A DNA stretch of 64,000 bases from Aulostomus chinensis (lineage: Eukaryota; Chordata; Actinopteri; Syngnathiformes; Aulostomidae): positions 3,872,501 to 3,936,500 of the forward strand of contig JBBMOA010000021.1 in the NCBI GenBank assembly GCA_037954235.1, read 5' to 3'. Positions within the stretch are counted from its first letter, which is position 1. Each line of letters starts with the position of its first letter. A program made the position numbers and the translations under genes. Shown piece by piece: positions 22,521 through 36,300 of this stretch. The notes under the pieces are model-generated. The model worked only from the letters and a program-made list of their open reading frames with translations, had not been told where the DNA came from and did not search any database.

Positions 22521-25500
22521 CCGTATTTACAGACTGCAGGATGCTTTTTTTTCCCAGTGTTTTTTGTGTATGAAGTCTTTCTAGTTTGTGCAGCCAAATG
22601 TAATTATAATTTCTGACATCTTCCTCTCTGCTTCTTCCACTGACAGTTGAAGTGCATGTGAAAGGGGGGGGGGGCAGCCATTTACATTTACAGCAAAGTT
22701 TCTAGCAGTGTTCAGAAGTAACTTTTCAATTTATGTTGCATTTGAAGCTGCATTTTTTTTTTTTAAATCCAGTCACAAAAAAAAATGCACTGTTAACTGA
22801 ATGGCATCATCACAGCGGTGGCCTTCACCCGTCCTGGCAGAAGATCTTGACCCTGCACGGTTCAAGACAGAGAATAAAATGTGGTCCGTTCCAAGACCAG
22901 GAGGAGAGCTGTAAAAAGTGGTGTCGAGTTCTACGACGCTACCTTCCAGGGTACAAAAATGTTAAGGAAAGCTCTTAGGAACGCTTTGACATGAACAAAA
23001 AACACAAACAACGATAATAAGTAGAGAAATACACTGGAATTTGTAAAAGAAAGTATTTGGAACAAACATTTTGACTTTGAAATGAGTGCAGGAGAGGAAA
23101 AGGTCAAACCCGAGATTGAGGGATAAGAGCAGCTGTTGGGTGAATCCCAGTCTGGTTCTGTTGCCTTCCCTCCTTCCTGCTAACACTCCTCAGGCTGCTA
23201 GGATGCCCACGGATGCCAATTAACTCTGACACATGCAGATTTTGGGTTTCACTTCATGACGGGTTTTTTTTTTCTCTCTCTCTCTCTTTGAAATGTGTTT
23301 ATCTTCATAGTGGCCTTTGTTTGCTTGGCTTGTTTTTGTTTCCTGTTGCAGAAGCTTCAGCCACTCCAACCAAAAATGATCTCTGCTCCTTTTTAATTGC
23401 ATGGAGATGTGAAACATTTCTTGAAACTTCTATAACCAGCAACAATTTTCCTTGTGCGTCACAAGTCTACAAATAACTGATGTGTCGCTCATGGTTTTGT
23501 AACCTTTTTAAAGATTTTAACTCAAATTAACTTATCAAAATAACTCAAATGGGACTACAATGCTTAGTAGTTGTAGTCAGAAGGCTTGAGATGAAATCAG
23601 AATCAACAGCCAAGAAGAGGCTCTGTACAAGTAACTCCCATTAAATGACCATAGACTGAAGCTCAACTGAAGTCTTATCTTAGGCTTAAAATGCTCCGAT
23701 TTTTACTAAGTCAAAACTTCACGACATCGGAAAGGACGAGGATGATTGAATATAAGCGAGCTCACATTTGGCACAGGACAAAGACCGAGACGAGTGGCTG
23801 TCAAACCTAAACGGATAAAACCCACAACAGAATTATTAAAAACACAGATGAATGTGTTCTAGGTTGTTTTGCATGCCAAAGCTGTATTCAACATCCACAG
23901 AGGAAAATCCGTCTCATCCCTGGCCTGTAAAATCTGTCACTGTTGAACTGTATAATAGATGACTCCCGAGAGTTGCAATAATGTCGAACCGAGAAAATCC
24001 TCCATCTTAATCAGATATAGTCGCGGGATATGTAATCTGTGTCAGTATCAGATTGTCATAAATGAGTATGTGGAGCTGTGTCTGTGGAAGAGAGGTGAGA
24101 GTTTTGGTGCCCAAGGCTCCTCAACCATAGTGTATGGAAATGAGCTGTGTGATGTTATTTTGATCACGGTCCAAGCATGTAAGAAGAGATGGCCCTGTTC
24201 TCTCTGCTGGAACAGCTCTGTCACCGTGAGGATAGGTGGTTTGCAGCTAAAGTGATAAAGATAATCCAGTTTGTAGCCATTGCTACTCAAGTGTGTCTCT
24301 CAAATATGGTTGATTGTTGTTTACAGGCACGAATGACAACCCTCCCCATCGTCCATTCACTAAACTCCGCGGGAAATGGTGCCTCAGTACCAAGGCCGGT
24401 GTTGTGATTAGAGAAATCACCGAGGTCTGAAAGTTCTGGGATGTCTGTGTCCCAGACAGTTGCTTGGATGCCTAGGAAGTCCTGTGTTTGGAAAAGGGCA
24501 GACCCTTTTAAGAAACGGCAGGTGATTGGATGAACCACCCGTCCATCGACGTCTATGGCGCTCTAACTTCAACCAGTCGGATCAACAAACTCCTGTAGAA
24601 GACAAAGCCAGTCTGCAGAAGACCAAAAATATCTTTTCCTGTTGAGAGAACCCTTCAGTGGTGTTCTCTGCTATTTTTGTCAAAGAAACACTCTCTAGTT
24701 CTGATACGCGCGATAATGGCGTCTTTTACTAACCACCTCAGCATCCATCTTTGCTGTTTTGAATCGATGAACCGAAACCACACCTCTGTCTCCTCACTGG
24801 ACGCAAGCACATAGCTTGAGGCATAGCATGATGGATTATCATGAAGAGCTGGCCCAGTTCAAATCCTCTGTAACATTCTGCACCAAATAACCAAATGTAC
24901 AGCAGCGCTGTCCTGGAAATACTTAGAATGCAGAGCACCGTCACAGCAACAAGTGGAGTGACAGCAGCAAGTGCAGCTTCAGCAGCGGCTCTGTGCTCCA
25001 GCTCATCAACAGTGTACCTGTTCTCAGGACAAAGTTCTCGCAAGACCCCTGTCACTCAGTTCTCTCAAATTCCACCAAGGCTTAGTGGAATTGTGTCTTT
25101 TTTTCTCTCTCTCTCTCCTTTTGCCTCAGAACACGTCTGACGCCGCAGGGGTAAAAGAGGACTTTTGCTTTCCGCTAGCACATAGCAAGATCCGTTAAGG
25201 GGAGGGGTTCAGGCTGGATCAGGGAATAGTGTCCAAACAGTTATTGTTGAGGGGCCCAAAACCGCTCCACAACAATTTCATGTCCCTGGATCTGATTGTC
25301 AGACAGTTCTGACACTGGGACAGCAAACATGGGAAGCAGCAAACAGACTGTCGATACATATTTTGTTTGTCTTGATTCAGGTGGAGTTGTGAGATTATTT
25401 TTGCAGGCTCTCTGATGTTCCGACTGAGCTCGGTAAAGCTGGCGTATCCAGCCGTGAGAGAGAGGAGAGGGGAGGCATCTTTCACTCCTGGAGCAAAGCA

Positions 25501-27921
25501 ACTTTCAAACTGATAAAAGTAGCAAAAAAATATTACTGTCAACTGTATCTTCCAAAAATAAAATGATTTATCCCGTAGCTGCACATAAATTTAAGTAGGG
25601 AAAAATAGCAAAAGAAAGCAAGCAGTGGCAGGAGCCAGCTGAGAAGCACTCCAGCAGTGACACACCGCAGTCTCTTTTACTGGGGAACTCACATCAGCGG
25701 TGTGTTTTTAAGAATTTTTATAACTTCATTCACAGAACTTTTTCAAAGGAGTGTCCTTAATATAATGCTGAAGCCCAAAGCAGATTTAGAAAGCAGTGAT
25801 GGTAAACAGACCTTTTGATACACTGTTGAATTTCTTTCAGAAACTACAAACATTAAACCTGAAATACAGACCAGTTCTTCCTACAAGCCATATTTTACTC
25901 CATTTATGGCGTCTACGAGGCACTGAGAGTGATGTAAATATAGACGTGCTACTGTATATATTCCACTCCACTCATTCTCATCAGGGTGGATCAAAGTCAA
26001 ACAGTCTAACAATAATTCAGGGGCCATGTAGGTCGGACAAAAAGCGGGTTCTGTCTGAGCTGCACCTCCTTTGAAGCCGCTGGTGTCTTAAGATAAGTAA
26101 ACACAATCTCATCTGTGTTATTTTACTATTAATTCAAGACAATTTAATGAAAGAGGACTGATGAGAGGAAAATCACGAAGCCTGGGATCCGTCACATGCC
26201 ACTGACAACAGAGGGTCTGCTGTCAAAAGAGAGAGAATGTGCTAAGGTGTCCGCTTGTGAGCATGGATGCTAACAACTACAGATTGTTTTCATTACCATA
26301 ACCCACCCAGGTGCAGATTCACTAGTTTCGCCTCACAACATGATTTGCTTTTCCGCTCCGTGACGCACCGATAGCAGCGGCATCCATCTGCCACGTTCCT
26401 GCGGCAGGCTACTTATTACTTCATATCAGTCAGCCTTTTCGGTTCCGTTGATGGAACGACTCGCGTGTCGTCAACATGCATTATTGGTGATAACCACCTT
26501 CACACTTGAGTTGTTGACAGAGTGCTATGACATCAGGATTGATGGGCTGTAATCTTTAGCTCTCTCTGGATTTGCATATTGCATGGGGCTTTGGAATTAA
26601 AGGCCCAGAACACAGGGCTAAGACATGTTTTCAGTCGCCACTAGGGGATGTAATTGTACACATTCATCCCGAAGTAATCCGGCATTGTTTTTCTTACTGC
26701 TCAACTTTTGTGTGTGCTAAAATAGGGAGTTAGAAATGCCCACGGTTGGACGTGTGTTTGCCTGATTTGGTGTTTTTTGGTGTATTGTTTTTCAGCAGGA
26801 TAAATCTAAAAGTGTGAGCCTTATTTTCACCAAACATGTTGGAGGGGTGTAGGATGGGCCGAGGAAAAAGCTCCTTAGTTTAAGGCCTGATTCGTCGTAG
26901 CGGCACCTGGTAGCTACAATGAAAGACAAGTGTTGTCCCATGTTGCGGTCGACCAGCTCCATCTCAGATTTGGTTAGAAACATCTCAAAAATTTGATGAT
27001 GGGTTACTTGGAGACAGTGAGGGTTAGTTAAATGGCGTTACCATGGTGAGGTGGACAATTTTGATATTGTGCAGTAAAAAAAAAGCAAACTGTTCTAACT
27101 GGACAATACATGGTTATATCTCCAAACTCCTCGTTTGATGAGAGTCCTGGCCTGATGACATCTACGCGCTGAGCTTAAGTTAGTAGTAGCACCATCTAGT
27201 GGTCACAGGAAGTAAGGACAATACAACAAACATAATTGGATGTCTTTGCATGAAGATGACAGCAACATAATAACCAGTAAGTGTGTGCTCTCCAGCATCA
27301 CCTAGCGGAGGCAGGAAGTTATGTTTGCACCACGGTAGCATTAGTCTGCTCCTACATTTCCATTTCTAATATGGTCAAGTTCCACCGCCCTCTCGCTCAC
27401 TGGAGAAAACACGTGGGGGATGGGGAGGGCCTAGGCATGACGGTGTCAGTGGCCAAGTTCACCTCAGCAGCAGCGTGTGCTCTCTGAGTGCTTTCAACCA
27501 AGATGGAGACACGGGATTTGAAATGCTGACTATTGATTGACTTGAGGGAGGGAAGTGAGTAACACCTGAGGACAAGGAGCTACAAGTGTGTCTGACTCGA
27601 CTGGAAACGGGGATAAGCTTTTCACCTTGCAGCCTCACAGTTAAATTTTTGTGCAAAACCTAATTATTTCAGCAAACTTTCCAGTGTACCAGGGAGCCTC
27701 GTGATGAGCCTCATGCGTATTGCACCTGTGAAGAAATTTTAGAAATGAATGTGTGATACTAAATCCATACACTTTATGATCTTGCAGTTACCAGTGAAAG
27801 GAATTTAAATTAAAGTAATCGCTCAAAAAGGAATGTTTTCCAAAAGCATTTTATTAAAGTTGTTTACGTTTGGGCTCATGGGATATATGTTGAATCTGTT
27901 GCGATGCGTGTCCTGCTTTCA

Positions 27922-27923
<2 letters not shown>

Positions 27924-27957
<34 letters not shown>
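27924..27957 (+). repeat. (TG)n microsatellite
   Basis: About seventeen TG units. Confidence 0.97.
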
Positions 27958-27960
<3 letters not shown>

Positions 27961-29094
27961 CAAGGACAGTAAATGTATAATTGTATATGCAGATATGCAG
28001 TTTTCACAGAGAGCTGTTTCAAATCTCTCTGGGCAATTTGCATAAAGAATTGTATATGTTTGTTTTTGAGGTTACATTTATTTTCTGTGTGACAGGAAGC
28101 AAAGAGTCTGTGACTACTCGGCATTGTTGGAAGCCTGGATACAGCTGCTGCGAGTATTCAGGTCACTCAGAGTAGCTGTACAAGGAATTTAGGAGGGAAT
28201 TGTTTACTGGCGACTGCCGTCACATCAACAACAGAACAGAAACGTGTTCTTAATTAGGCGACGTGTGATCAGATGATATGTTAATGATTCAATCGGGGTG
28301 TGAATATTTTTACACTACGCTTTCAAGACAAGGAACAACAGCTAATTAACAGCAAATATTGTTTTTACATTGAAACAAGATGCTGGTAAGGATTTGTTGA
28401 CGATGTGAGATTTCAAGTCGGCTGTTTTTGTTGCAAATATGACATTTCTACCCTGGTTTTTGACTCATTCTCAAGAATGTGGCAAGACGAAGAGAAACAC
28501 ACATGACAACGTGGTGACGTGATGCCCCAGAAGCTTCATCCCCCAACCAGGTTCTCTTGCCACTTGTGTGGAAAGGCTTTCCTCTGCTTGGTCAGTAGCT
28601 TTGCTGGCAAACTGAAAGGGAAAAAAAAAATCAACGAACAGAAATGCACAAAGAGATGCATGATGCATACATCATTGACTCCTTTCAGAAGTCATTTGCC
28701 TCACTTACAGCCCATAATGTTTTAACTATTTTAACTCTCAAGAATGGAAAACGTTCTCCTCAGCTACGCAGAACAGCCATAACTGTACCTACCTTTTGTT
28801 CCAACCTTGCAATGAATCATTTTTATCAGTATTGTCTCTGATAGCCAGGATTTTTTTTTTTTTTTTACATGGAACCCCTTGTATGATGTGCCGCTATGTA
28901 AGTGGATGGAATGTGTTGTGTGCTGCACAGGTGCAGGGATCTGCTGCATGTGTTGTTGGTGGGAAATCTTTGACAGGAAGAGGGAGCTTTAGGCTTCTCT
29001 TAAACACCTTTCTTGTGAGAAACACAGATATCAAACAGCATACGATGAAAGCCCACAAAGACAAGGAGAGAGAGAGATACTGGCAATGAGCCAT

Positions 29095-29154
<60 letters not shown>
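29095..29154 (+). repeat. (CA)n microsatellite
   Basis: About thirty perfect CA units, preceded by a GAGA tract (29065-29078). Confidence 0.98.
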
Positions 29155-29157
<3 letters not shown>

Positions 29158-31259
29158 CGCTCAGAACAGATTTATTTAGAAAAATTCACATCCAGACATT
29201 CTTTTCACAGCTGCATTTGCATGTAATGCCACATATTGTTCCAGCTATCAGAAGCACCAATTTGTAAATGAAAAACAAAGAATGTTTTCTTATTTTTAAA
29301 GAAAAAGTTCACAGGGTGCGGGGGTGATGAGAGTCTCCGAGCCCAGCTGACTGCTAGTTAGCTTCGGGCAGTGAATGGCAGTGGGTGGGATGTATTAGCA
29401 TACCCCCATCAGAAGTCATCAACATCACTTTTCCTCAAAAAAGTCTTTGCCTGCATTAAATATAATGAGGGTTGTGTGTTACATTTAACCAAGAGGATGA
29501 GATGTTGTAATTTTAGCGTCAGACGTATAGTAGGAACTACTTTCCTGACTGGGCGGAGTGATTGTGACTTGTTGACGACTAGAAGAGCGACTGCTGCTCC
29601 TAATCCTAGTTGAGTTTGTGAGAGAGGATGAGGAGGATTACATCTGGACAAACCAAGATCCTGAACCTGATCCATTAGATGACTTTTGATGGACCTTTTG
29701 CTAACACTTCCCAGCGACAACCGTTCATTGTGCTAAGCTAACTCGTGTCTGCTGGTCTCAAGTTCGTTAATGCAGCACAGAGGAGAGAAGGGCATCCATC
29801 TTCTTTGCGTGTTTCCTTAAGAAGGTACAGTAGTATCAGTGAAATCTCAAGTTTTATCAGGGAAAACTTCTAAAACACCCAGTACCAACAAACATAAAGC
29901 ACTTTTTTTTTTTTTTTTACTTCTTCGCGAAGATCAGCCACTCATAAAAGGTAAGAAGTACATTTTAAAAGTGACTAAGTAAGAAGTGGTCACAAAGATT
30001 AACCTGACATTGTCTGCCGCTTTAAATAATTATAAAAAGGATGTAACCTTGCAGTCCAATCGACGCTTCTAACCTTCCTGACAGCAGATGCACTGACACT
30101 GAAGTCAGGAAGATGTGATGTGCTGCTGTGGCAGTGGTACAAGCCAGTTTTCATTAGAAGAGATTTGATGGGACAACTTTGAATGAAAGATATAAAGAGA
30201 GCCAAGAGTGTTTGGGCTGATAAAAGTTTTGTTTTTGTTTTTTTTAGCTTATTCCACTTCTCTCGATGGATTCAAATGATTTTATAGATATTTCCCATAT
30301 GGAATACCACAGGCCGTATTCAAAGTATTTAACCAAAAACCCATTGACCCTTGAATGAGGGGCCCAGACATTCAACAATGCTAACTTATTTCTGTTTAAG
30401 GACTCATTCCTCCATTTTTGCAAGAATTCTCCCTACACAGAACCCCCACCCCCCCCACCCCACCCCCATTCAACTGTGGTATCTCCTATCATGGTATTTT
30501 AATGGCTCAGCAGTTCCCATGTATGATATTGATGAGAAATCACATCTCAGCGTCATCTGCACTGTAACAGTGATGGATTGCACTCGGAACACTCTCTACT
30601 AAACGAGGGGTTAAATTAAACAGCATTGCCAGCAAGATGAATAGCTGCCGGCAGTGGCGGAGTTGTTACCAGGGTGACCAATTCAGTACAAATCATAATG
30701 ACAGACCTGAATATGCAGCCCTGGGCTCACATGCTAATATGAAGACGGTGCAGGAGAGGAAGCCAACAGAAACATTTATAAATCATGTAGAAAAACAGAA
30801 AATGACATGTAAAAGACAGGCGGGCGCTGCAGTTCTGACAGGAGGTTTTTCACAAAGATCCTCTGTTTCCTGTTGAAGAACCACTTGCATGTAAACTTGT
30901 ATGTGTCGAAGCAAGAAATATAGTATGTTTAAAGTAGGCACTAAAGCGATTATACCCCCCCCCCCCCCCTAAAAAAGTATTCTCCCTGTACATTATGTCA
31001 GAGTGTGGGGAAGGTGCTCCAACATTTTGTGACCCACCTGGCACTTCATCTGATTTGCCTCTTAAGACATGAAATACTTACAACAAGCAGTCCTGGGAGG
31101 TAAAGCAACTAACAGTACTGCAAATTATTTTTGCACCTGCAGAAGTATTTTATACCTTAACACTGGCAACAGCTGTGGGTTGGAAGCTTCATGTTATATT
31201 TTTATCTTTATTTTTATGTCATATTCACAAGTCGCAAATCCATCCATCTCATCCTGAAA

Positions 31260-31500
31260 TGAGACTGGTGGATGAACTGAAAGGAGTTTGGTGGTCAAAG
31301 GTCAAGGACACAATATCTGAGCAACACAAAACAACAAATTTGGGAGGATTTCGGTGGTTGAAAGTCAAGCTCACGTATCTCACTCTTTTTTTTTTGTTTT
31401 TTTTGTTAACATGACATCTCAGGAACCTCCACCGAGACTCAAGGATGCCGTGAACAGAAGTCGGTGGTCGAGGTCTTTGTAGCAGGCACAGCAGAGCAAC
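31260..31500 (+). repeat. Fragments of a teleost interspersed repeat (family B-like)
   Basis: Contains GTTTGGTGGTCAAAGGTCAAGG and, after a T-rich stretch, CACCGAGACTCAAGGATGCC. The first motif recurs at 56700-56730. These are dispersed fish repeat motifs of undetermined class. Confidence 0.45.
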
Positions 31501-33269
31501 AGCTTACACATCACTATGTTGGCATTTTCCTAATAAAGAATGGATACAAATCATTTTTGATCAATTCCACATTTACAGCACTCGCGCTTCGCTGCCGCTC
31601 ACAGCTTCCATGTTTATGTGGCCTCAGTCACGGAGGAAATATCCTTTGTCACGCTCACTTTGATAGGATTAGCGCACAGCTGTGGGCAGGAATATGCAAA
31701 ACTCAGTTTTACATAATGTTCTTCTGTGTGCCAGATGTTTTATGAATTGACACGTTGGAACTTAAATGAAATGTTTACATGTGTACCCCATACACCTCCT
31801 TGTGGACATGTGATCAAACCCTGTTTCTTTAGTTATGCACTCTGGCACAGAATTTTATGTATAATATATGTAGCTGCTAGCGGCTTGATTGCGACTGGTA
31901 ACCACTGTCACAGCTGCCAGCTTGGGGGAAAAAATTATAAAACCGTGTCCTACTTTCTCTTTTTTTTTTCCTTCTCCTCCCTAAAAGCTACTTATGAAAA
32001 GTACTGTTTGATAGTACAGTGGCCTTTCTCAGCCTTTCTTATCCCCCCCCCCACTCCCTTGCCATCCAACAATGTGTTTTTCCCCCCAAATAAAATTATT
32101 TTCTTTTGTGACTATGTAATATATTCATAGCGCAGGAACACAGGCAGTGGATCAAGATCAAGCAGTCCAGAGAATATCAAAAAGAATATATTCATGGTCC
32201 TGTATCAGTTCTGTGTGGCGGACAAAACAGAGAAAAGTCAAGAATATTTTATACAGAAACCCATCAACTCTGCTGCGAAGCTTTGACTGTCAGTGCCGTA
32301 AACTGCTACTAAACTGCATCGTTGCCTTTGGGGTGGAGTGAAAAAATCCACGCCCCAGACATGGTGATTGATTTTATATTTTAACTTGACTGCATTTAAG
32401 TCCTGCCCTCTGTCATAAACAGAAATACACTGGAAAAATAAGTGTGTACACATGGAAGATGATTATCTTAATAAAGCCGGATGTCAAGGCAGGGCTCGCG
32501 CGTCCCGTCACGCTCAGTTTCTACCTGTCATGGAACAGCAGTCTTTTCTTGAACGTATCCCTGTCATGGCCGTCTAGCGCCGCCCACTTCCTCCTCCTCA
32601 GTCTAAACAATCATCCATGTGACGGCAGGTTAGAAAAGAATCCATTTTTACAAACACCGGCTGAACGAAGAGCAACACTCAAACAATACGGGGACCTTCC
32701 AGAATGACTTTCTGCTGCACCCACTAAAATAGCAGTGGTGAATGAATGAACACTTAATTTTCTTATTTCTGTGTTTAGTCGCTAAGTATCATATAAATAT
32801 ATATATATATATACACTTAAATAGTTCACTTTTTGCTTTGGAAGGGGGGGCTGCCTGGTTTGCTGTTTTACTGTTTGTTTGTTTGTTTTCCTGTTATAAG
32901 CCAATCCTTTGGTTTTGTATTGAAACTTTTTGTGTTGTTGGGAATAGAGGCTTTATTGGTTATCTTTCCATTCCCGCTTGGGTTTTTTCTTTTTTTTTCT
33001 TTCTTGTCTCTCTTTATCAGCTCTTGGTGAATTTTAAGTTTTCGGACATTGCACAGTCCTCACTGTGTGCCTGTGGAGTGGACAGCTTTCCCTCCTTCAG
33101 CACAGGGATTGCACATGCACCCATTGTCCTACTTTTGTGTGTGTGTGTGTGTGTGTGGTGTTGAGATAATTATCTCCTGCAAATAGTTAAAATCTTGATC
33201 TGTGTGGTTGTAGTACTCTTCATCTGTTGCCTCCTTGATTTAGGTTCCACAGTAACGTGCCAGGTGTGT

Positions 33270-33316
<47 letters not shown>

Positions 33317-36300
33317 CGGCATACAAGCCTACAAACTTTCGTACTGTGTGACAAAAGGTCACAGAGTATACCTCCATTCTTAGCTTTTGTGCCATGATGC
33401 CGAAGGATTAATGTGCTGTCTACACTACACGTGAACAACAAGCCACTTCTAATTAGTCCATCTGGGAGCCCATTGATTTGTGCATCAGTGGGTTTTGTGT
33501 TGTCTTATATCAATAAAATGGATCACAGCGGATACAATGCCAATACACACATCTGGATGCCAATTAAGATTTGCGCCCGACTCGATGCTCTGCTAGTCTT
33601 GGTTGTAAGAGGAGGAAAAGCTGCCATTTGTTTTTTCTGTCTTTCATTTATAAATTTACCTGTTTATCTGCCATTAGTGATCCATTTTGCAAAGTGATTA
33701 AGCTGCCTTTTTCTTGCATTTAATGGATCAGGCTCATTAGACCACCACTCACTGTGACCTTATTTGATGAGCTATTTATTGATTGGCAGGAGGAGTCTAA
33801 ACACAGTTACCTCAACCATGGCGGGGTAAAGTTCAACTCCCACAGGGGATCAGTTTCCAGAAGAAAGACAGGGAACATTAACATTACCTTTGAACTTTAA
33901 ACCCATGAATTCAATATATATTTTTAGGCCGTGGTGCACGGGGCTTCACGTATGTCTTTGATGTCATGTCTCTTTGATTCTCAGATCAGCAGGAGTGAAA
34001 GGTGCGAGCCTCAGATCACATGTTTACCATCGTAGCATTAGAAATAGCCTGAACCGTTCTTTCCATCAAAGTATTTTGATGTCCGGTACATGATGAAAAT
34101 GACAACATTGGGGAGGGGGGCGTTCAATTTCCCCTATAAACCTGTACCGGCAGTGAGCCTGTCTGACCAGAGGAGGCACGAATACAGCTTTCATGACAAG
34201 TGCCTTTATCCAGCTTCATACCCATAGACCTAGAAATGTTTTGTCTGTATCGATGCTGTACCAAACCAGAGGTGACACAGGGAACCACACTAGTCCTGCC
34301 TGTGTCAGTAGGCTACATAATAGACCACTGCACTACATGGGTGCCAGTTTTGGTTGTTACCCTGACTGGAAAACGGTAATGGCGCGAATGCAAACCCTTT
34401 CTAAGAAAGCTCTGATATAGAACATCTTTTAATTCGGGTCGCCGGTTGTCCCTGCCCTGATGTTTACTGTGGTATTCCCGAGCTTGTCTCCAGACAGCAC
34501 TGCAAAATGTCCGATACCAGCTGGCATTAAAGACAAATTACAACTTGCGCAACTGAATGTGATTCCTAAACCCCATTTCTTTTAGTAGATTTTCCATCTT
34601 TCCTTGACCTCCAACTGTGTCCTCTGATGGAAATGAGCTTTATCTGGCCGAGTTTGTAGGTTTCAAACCTGTTGCTGCAAACACGCCTGACCTGCATCTC
34701 TTTTTCATTAGACTCCTCTTCAAAATTAAATGGAAACTTTTAACGATTTTCACTCTATTTGCAAAAATCCATCGGGCAAAATGTGGAAATGAAAATGCAT
34801 GGGTGTTTGTTTCCAGTGCTGATCTTCAGGTCAAAGCTTGTTCAGTATCGTAATGTGATTTGGAGGTATGTTGGGCATGGGTGAGAAGAATCCCATTTAA
34901 TTGTGTTGCTGAATGTCAGTAAAATTACCAAAGGAGGACCAAATGGCTGCAGAGAAAAGGCTCTGTGGGGACTCGGCTGAGTGTACACCGCAAAAAGGTT
35001 ACAACTTTTACAGAGGTTGTTGCTTCCCCTGTATTTGACATTTCATTCTCATGGCGATGACTTTAATTTGAGTGATGCGAGAATGTCAAGAATCTTCTGC
35101 TCTCATGATGACGGAAGGTTGACATTCAAGGCTCTTGCTTTCAAATCCACTCAGCATCAGAGAAGATTACCTCCCGCGTGACAGACGTGAGACATACGTG
35201 GCAACTTTCATTGTCCTTAAGCTTGAAAGCCTCAAAGCAAGGGCCCGCAATAACCTTTTCAATGTGGAATGCACAAACTTCTATCGTCACATTCCTGTAT
35301 GTCTTTACCCATGGAAGCTTTCACCTCTCTCAATGTTCTTGTTGGTTGCTGTAATTTGTCAGAATTGTTGCACTTCAAAAAATGGATGCCCAAGATGTGG
35401 AGGGAATTCTCTTGCTGCTATTGGCTACCGTTCACCCGAAAGGCATTTAAACAGCGATTGTAGATCTGCTCTCCTCTTTACTGCAGCCATTAGATTCAGA
35501 AGTAGTCCCTGGAGTGTTCTGCTGAGGAAGAACCCACTGGATTAACGGGATCCAAAACTAAGCACCCAGAAGCCACATTAGACTAAAAGCAGCTTGACAT
35601 GGGAAGTAAATCACTGTTTCAAATTCCCAGCCTACCGAGAAGCCTGGTGTTTCACCTTTGAAAGCCGGTTCTAAAGCAGCCTCCTTAACCTCGTCACAGT
35701 GTCGATGCTGCCAACTCATCCTGCACAGCAGTAACCTCTAGAGCTACCGGGAACACTCAGACATCATTTTAGATGCTAGTACTGGGCAGATATCATTCCT
35801 TTGGCAGAAAATATCTTTCTTTCTTTTTTAGCAAACATTTGTAGACATCAAGGTAATGTTCAGAAGTCATGGGGACATTTTTCTTTTCTTTTTTTTTTTT
35901 CTTTTTTGCGAATGCGCCAAAACGAACACATCCACGACTGAAAATCTCTTGGAGCATTTTGAATAAACCTTCTTAATTCATTGACATTTGAGGCAATTTA
36001 GCTGTAAACTCCACACGATCTGATCTATTCCAAACCACAGCCTTGATTAGGGCCGGAAGTTCACCTTGGCAGAGATGCGTCCTCTGAGAGCTTTGTGGTT
36101 GGAACTGTAGCCAAAATATTCCAAATGTGGACTTAAAAACATATCCTTTCACAACCTCTTTTGTTCGGAGTGAAAGAAACCTCTCCTGCAATGAATTCAT
36201 TTTTTATTTTTAACTGACCTATAAATTTGCAATTGTGTTCCAATGCATTTATGCACATCATGCATTGGTTCATCATTCACGGGTTCCGTACCACTACGGT

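Larger units (their letters stand above)
22521..31259. other. Gene-free stretch with microsatellites
   Basis: Contains a TC-rich tract (23273-23288), (TG)n at 27924-27957, (CA)n at 29095-29154, poly-T runs (28850-28866 and about 29901-29918) and a C15 run (30955-30969). Two long minus-strand frames at 24738-25584 have no recognisable domain or splice logic, and I leave them unannotated. Confidence 0.4.

Noticed and set aside
24738..25584. Two long minus-strand frames (105 and 121 residues), possible unknown gene
   Set aside because: No family resemblance, start context or splice signals linking them. Length is within chance for the window.
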